Shown: positions 41,323-51,173, numbered from the stretch's first letter. The stretch is 64,000 bases of DNA from Pseudomonas fragi (GCF_002269505.1 NZ_NQKQ01000006.1:124001-188000), one strand, 5' to 3'. Numbers and translations are program-made. Notes: generated by a model not told the origin, from the letters alone.

Positions 41323-42210
41323 CTAGCCGCGCTCGGCACGCAAAGTGCTGATGCGCTGGTCTTTCAGGGTCCAGAGCTGGTTGACCCAGCCCTGGACCTG
41401 TTCACGGAACACCGGGTCGTTTTCGTAATCCCCCTGCCACAATGCCGGATCCAGTTCGCGGGTCTGTATATCGACAATCACCTTGGGCACCTGCCCGCTG
41501 ATCAACTGCCAAAAGCCCGGAATCTTTGCCTGTGGATAAACCACGGTCACGTCGAGCACGGCATCCAGCTGTTCGCCCATCGCCGCCAGCACAAACGCTA
41601 CGCCGCCTGCCTTGGGCTTGAGCAGCCAGGTATAGGGTGAGTGTTGCTGCGCGTGTTTGGCCGGGGTGAAACGCGTGCCTTCGAGGTAATTGACGATCGT
41701 CACCGGTTGGCGCTTGAACAGTTCGCAGGCGGCCCGGGTGATCTTCAGGTCTTCACCTTTGAGCTGCGGGTGTTTGGCCAGAAAGGCCTTGGAATAACGC
41801 TTCATGAAGGGGTAGTCGAGGGCCCACCAGGCCAGGCCCAGAAAGGGCACCCAGATCAGTTCTTTTTTCAGGAAGAATTTGAAGAACGGCGTGCGTCGGT
41901 TCAGGCCCTGCATCAGGGCGGGGATATCGACCCACGACTGGTGATTGCTGATCACCAGATACGAGGTATCGCGGCTCAGGCCTTCGGCGCCGCGAATGTC
42001 CCATTGGGTGGGCAGGCACAGGGCAAAAATGCGTTTGTCGATTTCGGACCAGGTTTCGGCGATCCACATCACCGCCCGCGAATTGTAGTCGCGCAGGCGC
42101 CCCGACGATGCCAGTTTGAGCAAGGCAAACAGCATCAACGGCCCGAACAGGATCAGGGTGTTGCACAGCAATAACAGGGTGACCAGACAGCCGGTGAGCA
42201 GGCGGCGCAT
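41323..42210 (-). CDS. PlsC-type membrane acyltransferase (YihG-like)
   Basis: A 295-residue lysophospholipid acyltransferase-family protein. The catalytic motif is visible as ISNHQSWVD (H-x4-D, about residue 90), followed by the acceptor-binding NYLEGTRFTP. One or two membrane segments lie at residues 5-40. The start at 42210 (MRRLLTGCLV) is chosen over a TTG six bases earlier. E. coli YihG adds polyunsaturated or other fatty acyl chains to lysophosphatidic acid, but the substrate here is unknown. It converges with the DUF2780 gene only three bases away. Confidence 0.9.
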   Translation of the reverse strand: MRRLLTGCLVTLLLLCNTLILFGPLMLFALLKLASSGRLRDYNSRAVMWIAETWSEIDKRIFALCLPTQWDIRGAEGLSRDTSYLVISNHQSWVDIPALMQGLNRRTPFFKFFLKKELIWVPFLGLAWWALDYPFMKRYSKAFLAKHPQLKGEDLKITRAACELFKRQPVTIVNYLEGTRFTPAKHAQQHSPYTWLLKPKAGGVAFVLAAMGEQLDAVLDVTVVYPQAKIPGFWQLISGQVPKVIVDIQTRELDPALWQGDYENDPVFREQVQGWVNQLWTLKDQRISTLRAERG

Positions 42211-42282
42211 AAGCAACTCTTGAACGTTTAAGGACGGGTCATGATAAGCAGACTGGCGTAGAACGCCAAATCCATGGACCTT

Positions 42283-42367
42283 GTGGGAGCGAGCCTGCTC
42301 GCGATAGCCTCAACGCGGTGAAGCAGACTCATCAGGTCGCCAGTATCGCGAGCAGGCTCGCTCCCAC
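42283..42367. repeat. REPIN upstream of the retropepsin-like gene
   Basis: An inverted pair of GTGGGAGCGAGCCTGCTCGCGA units around a spacer (TAGCCTCAACGCGGTGAAGC and on). It lies between the divergent acyltransferase and retropepsin-like genes. Confidence 0.9.
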
Positions 42368-42432
42368 ACACCCAGTGTGAACCTACTGTGGCTAAGTGGT
42401 CTAACTCTTACTTTTTCAAAGGAAATGCCTGC

Positions 42433-42933
42433 ATGAAGTCTGTTCTTGCGTTGCTGTCTGTATTGGCGCTGCCGGTAATGGCCGCCGAGCCGACCCTTTA
42501 CGGGCGTTACGAGTACATCAAATTGCCGGAAATCGGCGAGACCCTTAAAGCCAAGATGGACACGGGTGCCTTGACCGCGTCGCTGTCGGCCAAAAATATC
42601 CAGACCTTTACCCGTGACGGTGAAGAGTGGGTACGCTTCCAGCTGGCCACCGAAGGCGCAAGCAGCAAAGTGTATGAACATAAGGTGGCGCGCATCAGCA
42701 AAATCAAAAGCCGCGCCGATGAAGATGAAGACCGGGACACGCCCGAAAGCGCCAAGCGCCCGGTGGTGGATCTGGAAATGTGCCTGGGTAACGTCAAGCG
42801 CACCGTGGAGGTCAACCTTACCGATCGGAGCAGCTTCAACTACCCGCTGTTGATCGGCGCCAAGGCGCTGCGCGAGTTTGGTGCGGCGGTGAATCCGGCC
42901 CGTCGTTATACGGCTGACAAGCCGGATTGCTGA
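42433..42933 (+). CDS. Exported retropepsin-like protease of the RimB/RloA (PF05618) family
   Basis: A 166-residue exported protein. A signal peptide is visible (MKSVLALLSVLALPVMAAEP). The aspartic-protease motif MDTGA is at residues 42-46, and the family stretch RPVVDLEMCLGNVKRTVEVN with later NYPLLIGAKAL is present. Related pseudomonad proteins are described as ATP-dependent zinc proteases or retropepsin-like; the aspartate makes the latter more plausible. The start at 42433 has an AAGGAAA site. Fifteen additional residues of a longer frame are unlikely. Substrates are unknown. Confidence 0.85.
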   Translation: MKSVLALLSVLALPVMAAEPTLYGRYEYIKLPEIGETLKAKMDTGALTASLSAKNIQTFTRDGEEWVRFQLATEGASSKVYEHKVARISKIKSRADEDEDRDTPESAKRPVVDLEMCLGNVKRTVEVNLTDRSSFNYPLLIGAKALREFGAAVNPARRYTADKPDC

Positions 42934-42944
42934 GTCACCCCCGG

Positions 42945-43058
42945 CCCTCACCCCAGCCCTCTCCCGGAGGGAGAGGGGGCCGATCTTCAGCGTACTCAAA
43001 ATCCGCGTCACCCCCGAACAAGCCCCCTCTCCCTATGGGAGAGGGCTGGGGTGAGGGG
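42945..43058. repeat. Paired C-rich REP element before mtgA
   Basis: Two CCCTCTCCC..GGGAGAGGG palindromes with a spacer resembling, in part, that at 36909-37013. It lies between the convergent retropepsin-like gene and mtgA and can act as a terminator for both. Confidence 0.85.
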
Positions 43059-43074
43059 CTTTCAGGCTTTCAGG

Positions 43075-43797
43075 TTAACTGGACCAAGGCGCCTTGCGTG
43101 AGTTGTTCAGAGTGGTGAGATAGCTGTCGCCACCCAACTGGCTCATTTGCTGACGAATCCAGCCGGCGCGGCGGCTGACATAGGTGCTGGGGTGGCTGGC
43201 ACTCCAGTTCAGCGGGCTGGGCAGCACGGCCGCCAGATAACTGGCCTGCTGGCGCGAAAGGTTTTTGGCGCTCACGCCAAAGTGATGCTGTGCTGCGGCT
43301 TCGGCGCCGAACACGCCTTCATCCCACTCCGCGCTATTGAGGTACACCTCCAGAATCCGCTGTTTGGGCCACAACACTTCAATCAACGCGGTAAACCAGG
43401 CTTCCAGACCTTTGCGCAGCCAACTGCGGCCCGACCACAAAAACAGGTTCTTCGACACTTGCTGGCTCAGCGTACTGGCGCCGCGCACTGTGCCGCCTTG
43501 CTCGTTGTGGATCAGCGCAGCCCTGATCGCCCCGAAGTCAAAACCCCAGTGCTCGGGGAATTTCTGATCTTCACCCGCCATGACCGCAACTTTCAGTTCG
43601 TCGGATATTTCATCCCACGGCCGCCAGCTGCGTTGCAGGTCAATCGGCTGGCCATCAAGCCACGACTCGACCTTGCGCTCGACCATCAGTGCCGTGCCGG
43701 GGGGTGGCACCCAGCGAAAAATCAGCACCAGCAATGCGCTGCCCACTGCGAACCAGAGCAGGGCTTTAAGAAAGCGATGAACAAGAAAACGCAGCAT
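43075..43797 (-). CDS. mtgA: Monofunctional peptidoglycan glycosyltransferase
   Basis: A 240-residue inner-membrane enzyme polymerising lipid II glycan chains. One N-terminal membrane segment (LLWFAVGSALLVLIF, about 12-28) precedes the GT51 domain. The catalytic motif AVMAGEDQKFPEHWGFD includes the first Glu; GGTVRGASTLSQQVSKNLFL and KQRILEVYLNSAEW follow. The start at 43797 (MLRFLVHRFL) fits the family; a longer frame adds eleven residues. It is divergent from the DUF423 gene. Gene identity is secure. Confidence 0.94.
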   Translation of the reverse strand: MLRFLVHRFLKALLWFAVGSALLVLIFRWVPPPGTALMVERKVESWLDGQPIDLQRSWRPWDEISDELKVAVMAGEDQKFPEHWGFDFGAIRAALIHNEQGGTVRGASTLSQQVSKNLFLWSGRSWLRKGLEAWFTALIEVLWPKQRILEVYLNSAEWDEGVFGAEAAAQHHFGVSAKNLSRQQASYLAAVLPSPLNWSASHPSTYVSRRAGWIRQQMSQLGGDSYLTTLNNSRKAPWSS

Positions 43798-43875
43798 GGA
43801 TGACTTGGCCGAACCCGTTGAGCGGGCCATTATACAGACACTGCGCTATTCCATGATCCCGACTGGAGTTACCCC

Positions 43876-44247
43876 ATGCTGCGCGTTTTTTTGATGCTGG
43901 CCGCGTTCTTCGGCTTTACCGGTGTTGCACTGGGCGCTTTCGCCGCCCATGGCCTGAAAGGTCGTTTGACAGAGCAGTATCTGGCTATTTTTCATACAGG
44001 CGTGACCTATCAGCTCGTGCATACCCTGGCCCTGTTCGGCGTGGCCCTGCTGGCCACCCACCTTCCCGGGCGCCTGGTGACCTGGGCCGGCGTCTGTTTC
44101 GCTCTGGGGATTGTGCTGTTCAGCGGCAGCCTGTACGTACTGACCATGACCGGCATCAGCAAGCTGGGGATCATCACGCCCTTCGGTGGCCTGGCGTTTT
44201 TGGCCGGCTGGCTGTGCCTGGGGCTCGCCGCCTGGCGCCTGAGCTGA
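43876..44247 (+). CDS. DUF423 family inner-membrane protein
   Basis: A 123-residue protein with four hydrophobic segments (about 5-25, 45-62, 70-90 and 98-120), as in E. coli YgdD. The family motif LGAFAAHGLKGRL is near residue 19 and the second histidine motif QLVHTLALFG follows. The function of the family is unknown. It lies immediately before thiS and is divergent from mtgA. The length is typical, and a hydrophobic product with these motifs can hardly be a shadow frame. Confidence 0.9.
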   Translation: MLRVFLMLAAFFGFTGVALGAFAAHGLKGRLTEQYLAIFHTGVTYQLVHTLALFGVALLATHLPGRLVTWAGVCFALGIVLFSGSLYVLTMTGISKLGIITPFGGLAFLAGWLCLGLAAWRLS

Positions 44248-44327
44248 GCTTGCAAGATGAATGGCTTGGGTCGACCTGACTGATCGGGCTAGAATGCTGG
44301 CCCCTTAAAATGAAGGCAGCGTCGCGC

Positions 44328-44528
44328 ATGCTCATTCAGTTGAACGGTGAATCCTTTGAACTACCGGACGGCGAGACCGTCGCCGACCTTTTGGCCCGTC
44401 AGGAACTGACCGGCCGTCGGGTCGCGGTCGAGCTGAACCTGGACATTGTCCCGCGCAGCCAGCATGCCGAGACGGTACTCAAAGCAGGTGATCAGGTCGA
44501 AGTGGTGCACGCCATCGGTGGCGGCTAA
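44328..44528 (+). CDS. thiS: ThiS, sulfur-carrier protein for thiamine synthesis
   Basis: A 66-residue ubiquitin-like carrier ending in HAIGGG, whose terminal Gly-Gly is adenylated and thiocarboxylated to deliver sulfur for the thiazole ring. The start at 44328 (MLIQLNGESF) matches the family; an ATG 18 bases upstream adds KAASR and lacks support. It lies 57 bases upstream of thiG, its partner. No TPP-riboswitch-like fold is evident before it, so control may differ from that of thiC. Confidence 0.92.
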   Translation: MLIQLNGESFELPDGETVADLLARQELTGRRVAVELNLDIVPRSQHAETVLKAGDQVEVVHAIGGG

Positions 44529-44585
44529 GTACTGCCTTACGCGTCACGCTCACCCCGCAGTGCACATAATTAAAGAGGATTCCCG

Positions 44586-45380
44586 ATGAGCAACGTTCGC
44601 AACGACAAGCCTTTTACCCTGGCTGGCCGTACTTATCAGTCGCGCCTGCTGGTGGGCACCGGCAAGTACCGTGACCTTGAAGAAACCCGCCTGGCCATCG
44701 AAGCCTCGGGTGCTGAAATCGTCACCGTTGCCGTGCGTCGTACCAACATCGGTCAGAATCCTGGCGAGCCTAACCTGCTCGACGTACTGCCGCCGGATCG
44801 CTACACCATCCTGCCGAACACCGCCGGTTGCTACGACGCAGTCGAAGCCGTGCGTACTTGCCGCCTGGCCCGTGAGCTGCTCGACGGCCACAAGTTGGTC
44901 AAGCTGGAAGTGCTGGCCGATCAGAAAACCCTGTTCCCCAACGTCATCGAGACCCTCAAGGCCGCCGAGATCCTGGTCAAGGACGGTTTCGACGTGATGG
45001 TGTACACCAGTGATGACCCGATCATTGCCCGCGAACTCGAGGCGATGGGCTGTATTGCCGTGATGCCGCTGGCCGGTCTGATCGGTACCGGTTTGGGGAT
45101 CTGCAACCCCTACAACCTGCGCATCATCCTTGAAGAAGCAAAAATTCCGGTGCTGGTCGATGCGGGCGTGGGCACTGCCTCCGACGCGACCATCGCCATG
45201 GAAATGGGCTGCGAGGCGGTGCTGATGAACTCGGCCATCGCCAATGCCCAGCATCCGATCATCATGGCTGAAGCCATGAAACACGCCATTGTGGCGGGCC
45301 GTCTGGCGTATCTGGCCGGGCGCATGCCGAAAAAACTCTATGCCAGCGCCTCTTCGCCGCTGGATGGTCTGATCAAGTAA
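44586..45380 (+). CDS. thiG: Thiazole synthase
   Basis: A 264-residue TIM-barrel enzyme making the thiazole phosphate of thiamine from deoxyxylulose phosphate, ThiS-thiocarboxylate and an imine. The Schiff-base lysine is Lys106 in HKLVKLEVL; phosphate loops ([22 protein letters not shown]) are intact. The AGAGGA site fits the start. It lies between thiS and trmB, nine bases before trmB, so all three are probably co-transcribed. Confidence 0.95.
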   Translation: MSNVRNDKPFTLAGRTYQSRLLVGTGKYRDLEETRLAIEASGAEIVTVAVRRTNIGQNPGEPNLLDVLPPDRYTILPNTAGCYDAVEAVRTCRLARELLDGHKLVKLEVLADQKTLFPNVIETLKAAEILVKDGFDVMVYTSDDPIIARELEAMGCIAVMPLAGLIGTGLGICNPYNLRIILEEAKIPVLVDAGVGTASDATIAMEMGCEAVLMNSAIANAQHPIIMAEAMKHAIVAGRLAYLAGRMPKKLYASASSPLDGLIK

Positions 45381-45389
45381 GAGCCACTG

Positions 45390-46112
45390 ATGACTGAATC
45401 ACTAGACACCCCAATCCCGGAAGAAGGCGAAGATCGCCAACACCGTCGCATCAAGAGTTTTGTGATGCGCGCCGGGCGCATGACCGAAGGCCAGCAACGC
45501 GGCCTCGATCAAGGCACGCCGCTGTATGTACTGCCACTGGCTGACGCGCCTGTCGATTTCGACCAGGTGTTCGGTCGCTCAGCGCCGCGCACCCTGGAAA
45601 TCGGTTTTGGCATGGGCCATTCACTGCTGGAAATGGCAGCGGCTTCGCCTGAACAGGACTTTATCGGCGTAGAGGTACACCGCCCGGGTGTGGGCGCGCT
45701 GCTCAATGGCGTGCTGACTCAAGGCCTGACCAACCTGCGGGTTTACGATTGCGATGCGATCGAAGTACTGACCCGTTGCGTGGCAGACAACAGCCTTGAT
45801 CGCCTGCTGCTGTTCTTCCCGGACCCTTGGCACAAGAGCCGTCACCACAAGCGCCGGATCGTGCAAGCGTCCTTCGCGGAACTGGTGCGCTCCAAGCTCA
45901 AGGTCGGCGGCGTGTTGCACATGGCTACCGATTGGGAACCCTATGCTGAATACATGCTGGAAGTGATGAACGTCGCGCCGGGTTATCGCAACCTGGCTGA
46001 AGACGGCAAGTGCGTGCCACGTCCGCCTGAGCGCCCGGTGACCAAGTTCGAACGCCGCGGCGAACGACTGGGCCATGGCGTGTGGGATTTGAAGTTCGAA
46101 AAACTGGCGTAA
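45390..46112 (+). CDS. trmB: tRNA (guanine-46-N7)-methyltransferase
   Basis: A 240-residue SAM-dependent enzyme methylating G46 of tRNA. The SAM motif is [14 protein letters not shown] (about 70), and the signature [15 protein letters not shown] (about 145) is complete. The last third has [20 protein letters not shown], which is also conserved. The gene follows thiG by nine bases, the usual arrangement in pseudomonads, and is followed by a strong hairpin. Confidence 0.95.
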   Translation: MTESLDTPIPEEGEDRQHRRIKSFVMRAGRMTEGQQRGLDQGTPLYVLPLADAPVDFDQVFGRSAPRTLEIGFGMGHSLLEMAAASPEQDFIGVEVHRPGVGALLNGVLTQGLTNLRVYDCDAIEVLTRCVADNSLDRLLLFFPDPWHKSRHHKRRIVQASFAELVRSKLKVGGVLHMATDWEPYAEYMLEVMNVAPGYRNLAEDGKCVPRPPERPVTKFERRGERLGHGVWDLKFEKLA

Positions 46113-46125
46113 ACGGTTTTTCTAT

Positions 46126-46149
46126 ACCGGCCTCAGTTCTGGGGCCGGT
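46126..46149. terminator. Hairpin after trmB
   Basis: ACCGGCCTCA and TGGGGCCGGT form a stem of about 10 bp (one G-U) closing a four-base loop, 14 bases after the trmB stop. No clear T-run follows, so intrinsic termination is only possible. Confidence 0.45.
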
Positions 46150-46162
46150 TCAGCATGGCATT

Positions 46163-46302
46163 TGTAGCAGCTGCCGAAGGCTGCGTTCGAGCGCGAAGCG
46201 GTCGTAAATCCTGAATGCGCAGTCTTCCTGAAAAAATGCATTATCTGGTTTTACGACGGCTTCGCCGCCGATCGCAGCCTCGTGCCTCGGCAGCGACTAC
46301 AG
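46163..46302. repeat. GTAG-type inverted repeat element after trmB
   Basis: The ends (GTAGCAGCTGCCGAAGGCTGCG and CAGCCTCGTGCCTCGGCAGC) are imperfect inverted repeats related to 39189-39273. An inner stem (GAAGCGGTCGTAAA/TTTTACGACGGCTTC) adds to the fold. It lies between convergent trmB and the DUF3392 gene. Confidence 0.75.
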
Positions 46303-46312
46303 TCAGTTACGT

Positions 46313-46639
46313 CTACCCCCGTCGATCCGCCACCACCCCGATCAACACCAGCACCACCAACAGTACAGGCGCCAGGCTGTAGTTGTTGAACTGGCTCAAC
46401 CCGCGTTCGACCCACGGCGTGGCGTAGATCAGCGCCGCACCGCTGCCGATCAGGCAAAGCAGGGCCATGAGCGGCACACGCAGGGCGCCGGCAATGCTGC
46501 CCAGGCGCTGTTCGACCCAGCCCTTGAAGTCGGCACCGAACAGCACCAGCACACAGCCAATCAAGGCCAGGGCAATCTCCGAGAGGTGGCTGCGGCTCCA
46601 GCGCGATACGGTGGCAAGCAGGTCAAGTACCAAGTCCAT
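46313..46639 (-). CDS. DUF3392 family inner-membrane protein
   Basis: A 108-residue small membrane protein with three hydrophobic segments (about 20-37, 50-72 and 87-105). The FGADFKGWVEQRLGSIAGALR stretch between the first two matches the DUF3392 family, whose role is unknown. It lies nine bases downstream of hemW on the same strand, so it ends a hemW-containing operon. Start and ribosome site (AAGGAACTCG) are good. Confidence 0.88.
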   Translation of the reverse strand: MDLVLDLLATVSRWSRSHLSEIALALIGCVLVLFGADFKGWVEQRLGSIAGALRVPLMALLCLIGSGAALIYATPWVERGLSQFNNYSLAPVLLVVLVLIGVVADRRG

Positions 46640-46648
46640 TCGAGTTCC

Positions 46649-47863
46649 TTAGGTCAAAAAGTGCTGCAACAAGTCGTTGAGAAACAGCTGGCCTCGGGCG
46701 GTTGCCGCCAGGCGTGACGGTTCGACCTGCAATAAGCCACTTTGTTCGGCTGCTTTGCGTCCAATGCTCAAGCTGTCCAGTGCCAGCCCGGTGCGCTGAG
46801 GGTAGAGCGCCGAATCAACGCCGTCGGTCAGGCGCAAGGCGTTCATTAGAAACTCAAAAGGTAGCTCTTCAGCTGTCAGGGTTTTCTCGCCTGCTTGAAA
46901 GTTTTTCGCCGGATTCAGGTAGTCCTTAGGCAGGCGAGTTTTCCAGGTGCGCACGATGCGACCATCAGGATGGCTCAGTTTGCCGTGGGCGCCAGCGCCA
47001 ATACCGATAAAGTCGCCAAAGCTCCAGTAGTTGAGGTTATGCCGCGCCGGGCGGCCAGGCTGGGCATAGGCAGACACTTCATACTGGGCGTAGCCATGTT
47101 CGGCGAGCAGCGCCTGGCCGGCTTCCTGAATGTCCCACAGGGTGTCGTCTTCAGGCAGTACCGGCGGCTGGTTCCAGAACACCGTATTGGGCTCCAGTGT
47201 CAGCTGATACCACGACAGGTGGGTCGGCTTGAGCGCGATGGCCTGGCGCAGGTCGCTCAGGGCGTCGTCGAGGGACTGATCGGGCAGGCCGTGCATCAGG
47301 TCCAGGTTGAAGTTGTCAAAACCTGCCTGTCGCGCCATGCCGGCCGCGCGCACCGCTTCGTCACCGTTGTGGATGCGGCCCAGGGCCTGCAGTTTTTCCT
47401 GCTGGAAGCTCTGGATGCCGATCGACAGGCGGTTGATCCCCAGCTTGCGGTAAGCCACGAATTTTTCCTGCTCGAAAGTGCCCGGGTTGGCTTCCAGGGT
47501 GATTTCGATATCGTGGGCAAACGGGATACGTGCTTCAACACCCTTGAGCAGACGGCCCAATGCTTGCGCACTGAACAGGCTTGGCGTGCCGCCACCGAAG
47601 AAAATCGAACTCAGCTCGCGGCCATAAACCGCGTGCAGGTCCTGATCGAGATCGGCCAGCAACGCGTCGACGTACTCTTCTTCGGGCAGCACCGGGCTGG
47701 CGGTGTGGGAGTTGAAGTCGCAATACGGGCATTTGCGCACGCACCACGGAATATGGATATACAGCGACAGGGGTGGCAATTGGCTCAGCGGCGCGCGTGG
47801 CGCCTGCTGGGTAAAGCCAGCCGCGCCCAGATAGAGCGGCTGTGGAGGTGTGTCGTGGGTCAT
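46649..47863 (-). CDS. hemW: HemW, radical SAM heme chaperone
   Basis: A 404-residue radical SAM protein that binds heme and inserts it into target proteins; older names called it an oxygen-independent coproporphyrinogen oxidase. The 4Fe-4S motif is Cys41-x3-Cys45-x2-Cys48 ([13 protein letters not shown]). [17 protein letters not shown] and the C-terminal HemN domain are present. It overlaps rdgB by four bases, in the order metX-metW-DUF4426-rdgB-hemW on the minus strand. The heme-chaperone name is from the family. Confidence 0.93.
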   Translation of the reverse strand: MTHDTPPQPLYLGAAGFTQQAPRAPLSQLPPLSLYIHIPWCVRKCPYCDFNSHTASPVLPEEEYVDALLADLDQDLHAVYGRELSSIFFGGGTPSLFSAQALGRLLKGVEARIPFAHDIEITLEANPGTFEQEKFVAYRKLGINRLSIGIQSFQQEKLQALGRIHNGDEAVRAAGMARQAGFDNFNLDLMHGLPDQSLDDALSDLRQAIALKPTHLSWYQLTLEPNTVFWNQPPVLPEDDTLWDIQEAGQALLAEHGYAQYEVSAYAQPGRPARHNLNYWSFGDFIGIGAGAHGKLSHPDGRIVRTWKTRLPKDYLNPAKNFQAGEKTLTAEELPFEFLMNALRLTDGVDSALYPQRTGLALDSLSIGRKAAEQSGLLQVEPSRLAATARGQLFLNDLLQHFLT

Positions 47864-48456
47864 TTCAGGCCCAAACGCTGACGCAGCAGAACCATGGCAC
47901 GAGCACGATGGCTCAGCTGGTTTTTCTCCGACGGGCTCAGTTCGGCACTGGAGCAGTTGCGCTCAGGTACCCAGAACAGCGGGTCATAGCCAAAACCGTG
48001 CTCGCCACTGGCGGCAGGCAGGATACGCCCGTGCCACAGGCCTTCACAGATGATCGGCAGCGGGTCGTCGGCGTGGCGCACCAGTGCCAGCACGCAGACA
48101 AACTGTGCGCCGCGCTCGGCCTCGGGCACGTCCTTGAGGGCATCGAGCAGTTTGGCGTTGTTCGCCGCATCGCCTTGGCCATCGGCGTAGCGCGCCGAGT
48201 AGATACCCGGAGCGCCGCCGAGAAAGTCCACGGCCAGCCCCGAGTCGTCGGCCAGTGCCGGCAAGCCCGAGATACGTGCCGCATTGCGGGCTTTAAGAAT
48301 TGCGTTCTCAACAAACGACAAGCCGGTTTCTTCCGGCTCGACGCTGCTGAATTCTCCAATCGAGCGCAACTGCACCGACTCGCCGAGCATGGCCTGAAGT
48401 TCTTTGAGTTTGCCGGCGTTGTGGCTAGCCAGTACCAGTTGCGTAAGGTTCATCAT
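47860..48456 (-). CDS. rdgB: RdgB, XTP/dITP pyrophosphatase
   Basis: A 198-residue nucleotide-cleaning enzyme removing dITP and XTP. The family start [18 protein letters not shown] (about 6-23), [23 protein letters not shown] and [11 protein letters not shown] with the C-terminal SHRARAM are all present. It overlaps hemW at its end and the DUF4426 gene at its start, each by four bases. Together these suggest one tightly packed operon. Confidence 0.95.
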   Translation of the reverse strand: MMNLTQLVLASHNAGKLKELQAMLGESVQLRSIGEFSSVEPEETGLSFVENAILKARNAARISGLPALADDSGLAVDFLGGAPGIYSARYADGQGDAANNAKLLDALKDVPEAERGAQFVCVLALVRHADDPLPIICEGLWHGRILPAASGEHGFGYDPLFWVPERNCSSAELSPSEKNQLSHRARAMVLLRQRLGLK

Positions 48457-48890
48457 TCGATTGGAGCGACCATTTGAGAAAATTGGATGGTTTCAGAGGT
48501 GGCGCCGCCGGCTTTCACATCTACCTTGAAGGTGAAGGTCTGCGGACCGGCCACCGGGAACTGGGCCAGATAATTGATTTCGCCGTTCTTGCCCACCTGA
48601 CGGAAGGTCAGTGGCGTTGGCTTGGCATCGCCGGTCTGCACCGTGCCTTGAACGTTGGCGGCAATGTTCTTGCCGCCCTTGTTCAGGGTGATGTTGAGCA
48701 CCCCATTGGTTTTGCTGCGGGTGACCTCAAATTCGTTGGCGATGTCCGGCGTCAGGAAAGTCGACGGGAACGCGTTGTAATACACCGTTGTATCGCCAAA
48801 CGTCTGCTGACGCTGGGCAGATGTGCCGTCACCGGCAAAGGCCTGCATGCCAAAACACATCGAAAGCAGTAGTAATCCAATACGACCCAT
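48453..48890 (-). CDS. DUF4426 exported protein
   Basis: A 145-residue exported protein with a signal peptide ([20 protein letters not shown]). The mature part is beta-rich ([20 protein letters not shown]) and matches the DUF4426 family of gammaproteobacteria, of unknown function. The start at 48890 has an AAGGAGAG site; 27 extra residues of a longer frame are rejected. It sits between metW and rdgB, a location conserved in pseudomonads, and overlaps rdgB by four bases. Confidence 0.88.
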   Translation of the reverse strand: MGRIGLLLLSMCFGMQAFAGDGTSAQRQQTFGDTTVYYNAFPSTFLTPDIANEFEVTRSKTNGVLNITLNKGGKNIAANVQGTVQTGDAKPTPLTFRQVGKNGEINYLAQFPVAGPQTFTFKVDVKAGGATSETIQFSQMVAPIE

Positions 48891-48915
48891 TGTCACTCTC
48901 CTTGAACTTGCTGGT

Positions 48916-49536
48916 TTAGACCGCGACCTGATGATCCTGAAGGCCGGGACTGCTGACACGATAAATGCCAATCTCGCCCAACAGGTTAGGCCATATCTTG
49001 CTCGCCCACCCGTGTCGGTGTTGTTGATCTACGGCAAGGCGGTTGATCACTTGTGCTTCGCGCTCGCGGCAAAGCGCTTCGAAGTCTTCGAAAGTACAGA
49101 AGTGAATGTTCGGCGTGTTGTACCAGGTGTACGGCAGAAATTCGGAAACCGGCATCCGCCCCTTGCTGGCCAGGTACCAGCGGCAGCGCCAGTGACCGAA
49201 GTTGGGGAAGGTGATGATGCACTGGCGACCGACGCGCAACATTTCGTCGAGAATCCGGTCGGGGTAATGCACGGCCTGCAGCGCCTGGGTCATGACCACG
49301 ATGTCGAAGCTGTTGCTGGCAAAATTGCCCAGGCCCTTGTCCAGGTCCTGCTCGATCACGTTGATGCCCTTGGCGACGCACTCGGCGATGTTGTCCGGGT
49401 CGTTTTCCAGGCCATAGCCGGTGACTTGCTTGTTGTCGCGTAGCCAGCTCAGCAGTTCGCCATCACCACAACCGAGGTCGAGCACGCGGCTGCCGGCGGG
49501 GATCCAGTCTTGGATGATTTCCAGGTCGGCTCTCAT
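48916..49536 (-). CDS. metW: MetW, methionine biosynthesis methyltransferase-like protein
   Basis: A 206-residue SAM-methyltransferase-fold protein needed with MetX for homoserine acylation in several bacteria. The SAM motif is SRVLDLGCGDGELLSWL (about 17-33); FDIVVMTQALQAVHYPDRIL follows. It starts seven bases after the metX stop, so translation is linked. Family work suggests MetW partners MetX; the enzyme activity, if any, is not settled. Confidence 0.93.
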   Translation of the reverse strand: MRADLEIIQDWIPAGSRVLDLGCGDGELLSWLRDNKQVTGYGLENDPDNIAECVAKGINVIEQDLDKGLGNFASNSFDIVVMTQALQAVHYPDRILDEMLRVGRQCIITFPNFGHWRCRWYLASKGRMPVSEFLPYTWYNTPNIHFCTFEDFEALCREREAQVINRLAVDQQHRHGWASKIWPNLLGEIGIYRVSSPGLQDHQVAV

Positions 49537-49543
49537 GGCGTTC

Positions 49544-50683
49544 TCACAGTTCTATGCGGTTCATGTAGTTGCTGAAGGCTTGCAGGTAACGCGGGATCGG
49601 GATCAGGAAGGCGTCATGGCCTTGCGGAGCATCGATTTCCAGGTAGCAGACGTCTTTTTTTGCCGCCATCAGTGCATCCACCAGCTCCCGCGAACGGGCC
49701 GGCGAGAAGCGCCAGTCGGTGGTGAACGACATCACGCAGAAGCGCGCCTTGGCCCCGGCGAAGGTTTTGGCCAGATCGTCATCGAAGTTGGCTGCCGGGT
49801 CGAAGTAGTCCAGCGCCTTGGTCATCAGCAGGTAAGTGTTGGCATCGAAGCGCCCGGAGAACTCTTCACCCTGATAACGCAGGTAGCTCTCGACCTGGAA
49901 CTCGACGCTATGGAAGTCGTAGTTGAGGTTTTCGTTCTTCAGGCCACGGCCGAATTTTTCACCCATCGAGTCATCGGACAGGTAGGTGATGTGCCCGACC
50001 ATGCGCGCCAGCATCAGGCCGCGCTTGGGAATCACGCCTTTTTCCTGGAACGAACCACCGTGGAACTCGGGGTCGGTGAGGATGGCCTGACGGGCAACTT
50101 CGTTGAACGCGATGTTTTGCGCGGACAGCTTGGGCGCCGAGGCAATCGCCAGGCAATGGCGCAGGCGATCCGGGTAGCTGATGCTCCACTGCAACGCCTG
50201 CATGCCACCCAGGCTGCCGCCGATTACCGCAGCCCACTGGTTGATGCCCAGGCGGTCAGCCAGGCGTGCCTGGCTGTGAACCCAGTCTTCAACGGTCAGT
50301 ACCGGGAAGTCGGCGCCAAACGGGCGACCGGTTTGCGGGTTGAGGCTGCTTGGCCCGGTGGAGCCGTTGCAACCGCCCAGGTTGTTGAGGCTGACGACGA
50401 AGAACTTGTTGGTGTCGATGGGCTTGCCGGGGCCGATGCAGCTGTCCCACCAGCCGGGCTTGCGATCGTCGGCGCTGTGATAACCCGCCGCGTGATGATG
50501 CCCTGACAGCGCGTGACAGATGAGCACGGCATTGCTGGCCGTGGCATTGAGCTGGCCGTAGGTTTCGTAAATCAGTTCATAGGCAGGCAGTGAGCGACCG
50601 CAGGCTAACGCGAGGGGCTCGTTGAAGTGCGCCGTTTGCGGCACGACAAGACCAACGGAATCGGGGGGAAAGGCAGCTGGCAT
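49544..50683 (-). CDS. metX: Homoserine O-succinyltransferase, MetX type
   Basis: A 379-residue alpha/beta-hydrolase that activates homoserine for methionine synthesis. The nucleophile is Ser157 in [12 protein letters not shown]. The acid (TDWRFSP) and histidine (QGHDAFLIP) complete the triad. Pseudomonad MetX proteins are reported to use succinyl-CoA (MetXS), although the fold also makes acetyltransferases. The start at 50683 ([11 protein letters not shown]) is preferred to one five codons earlier. The length equals that of P. aeruginosa MetXS. A REPIN-like element lies upstream. Confidence 0.94.
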   Translation of the reverse strand: MPAAFPPDSVGLVVPQTAHFNEPLALACGRSLPAYELIYETYGQLNATASNAVLICHALSGHHHAAGYHSADDRKPGWWDSCIGPGKPIDTNKFFVVSLNNLGGCNGSTGPSSLNPQTGRPFGADFPVLTVEDWVHSQARLADRLGINQWAAVIGGSLGGMQALQWSISYPDRLRHCLAIASAPKLSAQNIAFNEVARQAILTDPEFHGGSFQEKGVIPKRGLMLARMVGHITYLSDDSMGEKFGRGLKNENLNYDFHSVEFQVESYLRYQGEEFSGRFDANTYLLMTKALDYFDPAANFDDDLAKTFAGAKARFCVMSFTTDWRFSPARSRELVDALMAAKKDVCYLEIDAPQGHDAFLIPIPRYLQAFSNYMNRIEL

Positions 50684-50780
50684 CGACCCTGCTCTCATTT
50701 AAATGAGGCGTAAGTCTAATGAGCGGGGGGCGCAGCAGCAAGCAATGGTCTGGGCTGATTTTATGACCTGACCCAAACCT

Positions 50781-50872
50781 GTAGTCGCTGCCGCAGGCTG
50801 CGAAGGGGATCGTGGGCGCCCTCTGGACAACGAGTTGCTACGCAACTCTTCGCAGCCTGCGGCAGCGACTAC
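50781..50872. repeat. GTAG-type inverted repeat element upstream of metX
   Basis: GTAGTCGCTGCCGCAGGCTG with the next five bases (50781-50805) is an exact inverted copy of 50848-50872. An inner hairpin GAGTTGC-TAC-GCAACTC overlaps the right arm. The element lies between the metX and yggU genes, both minus strand. Confidence 0.88.
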
Positions 50873-50882
50873 AAGTTTTGGT

Positions 50883-51173
50883 TCAGGGTCGGGACAAACC
50901 TGGCAAGTCCGGCAGTTTTTTCGGCGCATGCAAACGCACACGCTTCTGCCGGTTGAGTTCGCCGCTGATCAGGCTCACCTGGCTTTTGGCAATGCCGAAC
51001 GCCTTGGCCAGAAAAGCCATCAGGTGGGCGTTGGCCTTGCCTTCTACCGGAGGAGCGGTGAGGCGGATTTTCAGACGGTCACCGTGCAGGCCGGCAAACT
51101 CGTCGCTGCTGGCCTTGGGTTGCAGGTGACAGTCGAGAATCAGATCCTCGCCGTCCCAACGGTAGTAGCTCAT
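50883..51173 (-). CDS. yggU: DUF167 family protein (YggU)
   Basis: A 96-residue small soluble protein matching E. coli YggU. Family marks are HLQPKASSDEFAGLHGDRLK, then LTAPPVEGKANAHLMAFLAK and VSLISGELNRQKRV. The start at 51173 shares one base with the yggT stop (TGATG), so it is translated by coupling. A frame reading further upstream is only the yggT shadow. The function of the family is unknown; the location after yggT and proC is conserved. Confidence 0.93.
   Translation of the reverse strand: MSYYRWDGEDLILDCHLQPKASSDEFAGLHGDRLKIRLTAPPVEGKANAHLMAFLAKAFGIAKSQVSLISGELNRQKRVRLHAPKKLPDLPGLSRP

Noticed and set aside
44248..44327. TPP riboswitch before thiS
   Set aside because: The 80-base gap is too short and lacks the CTGAGA/ACCTGA-type THI-box core.
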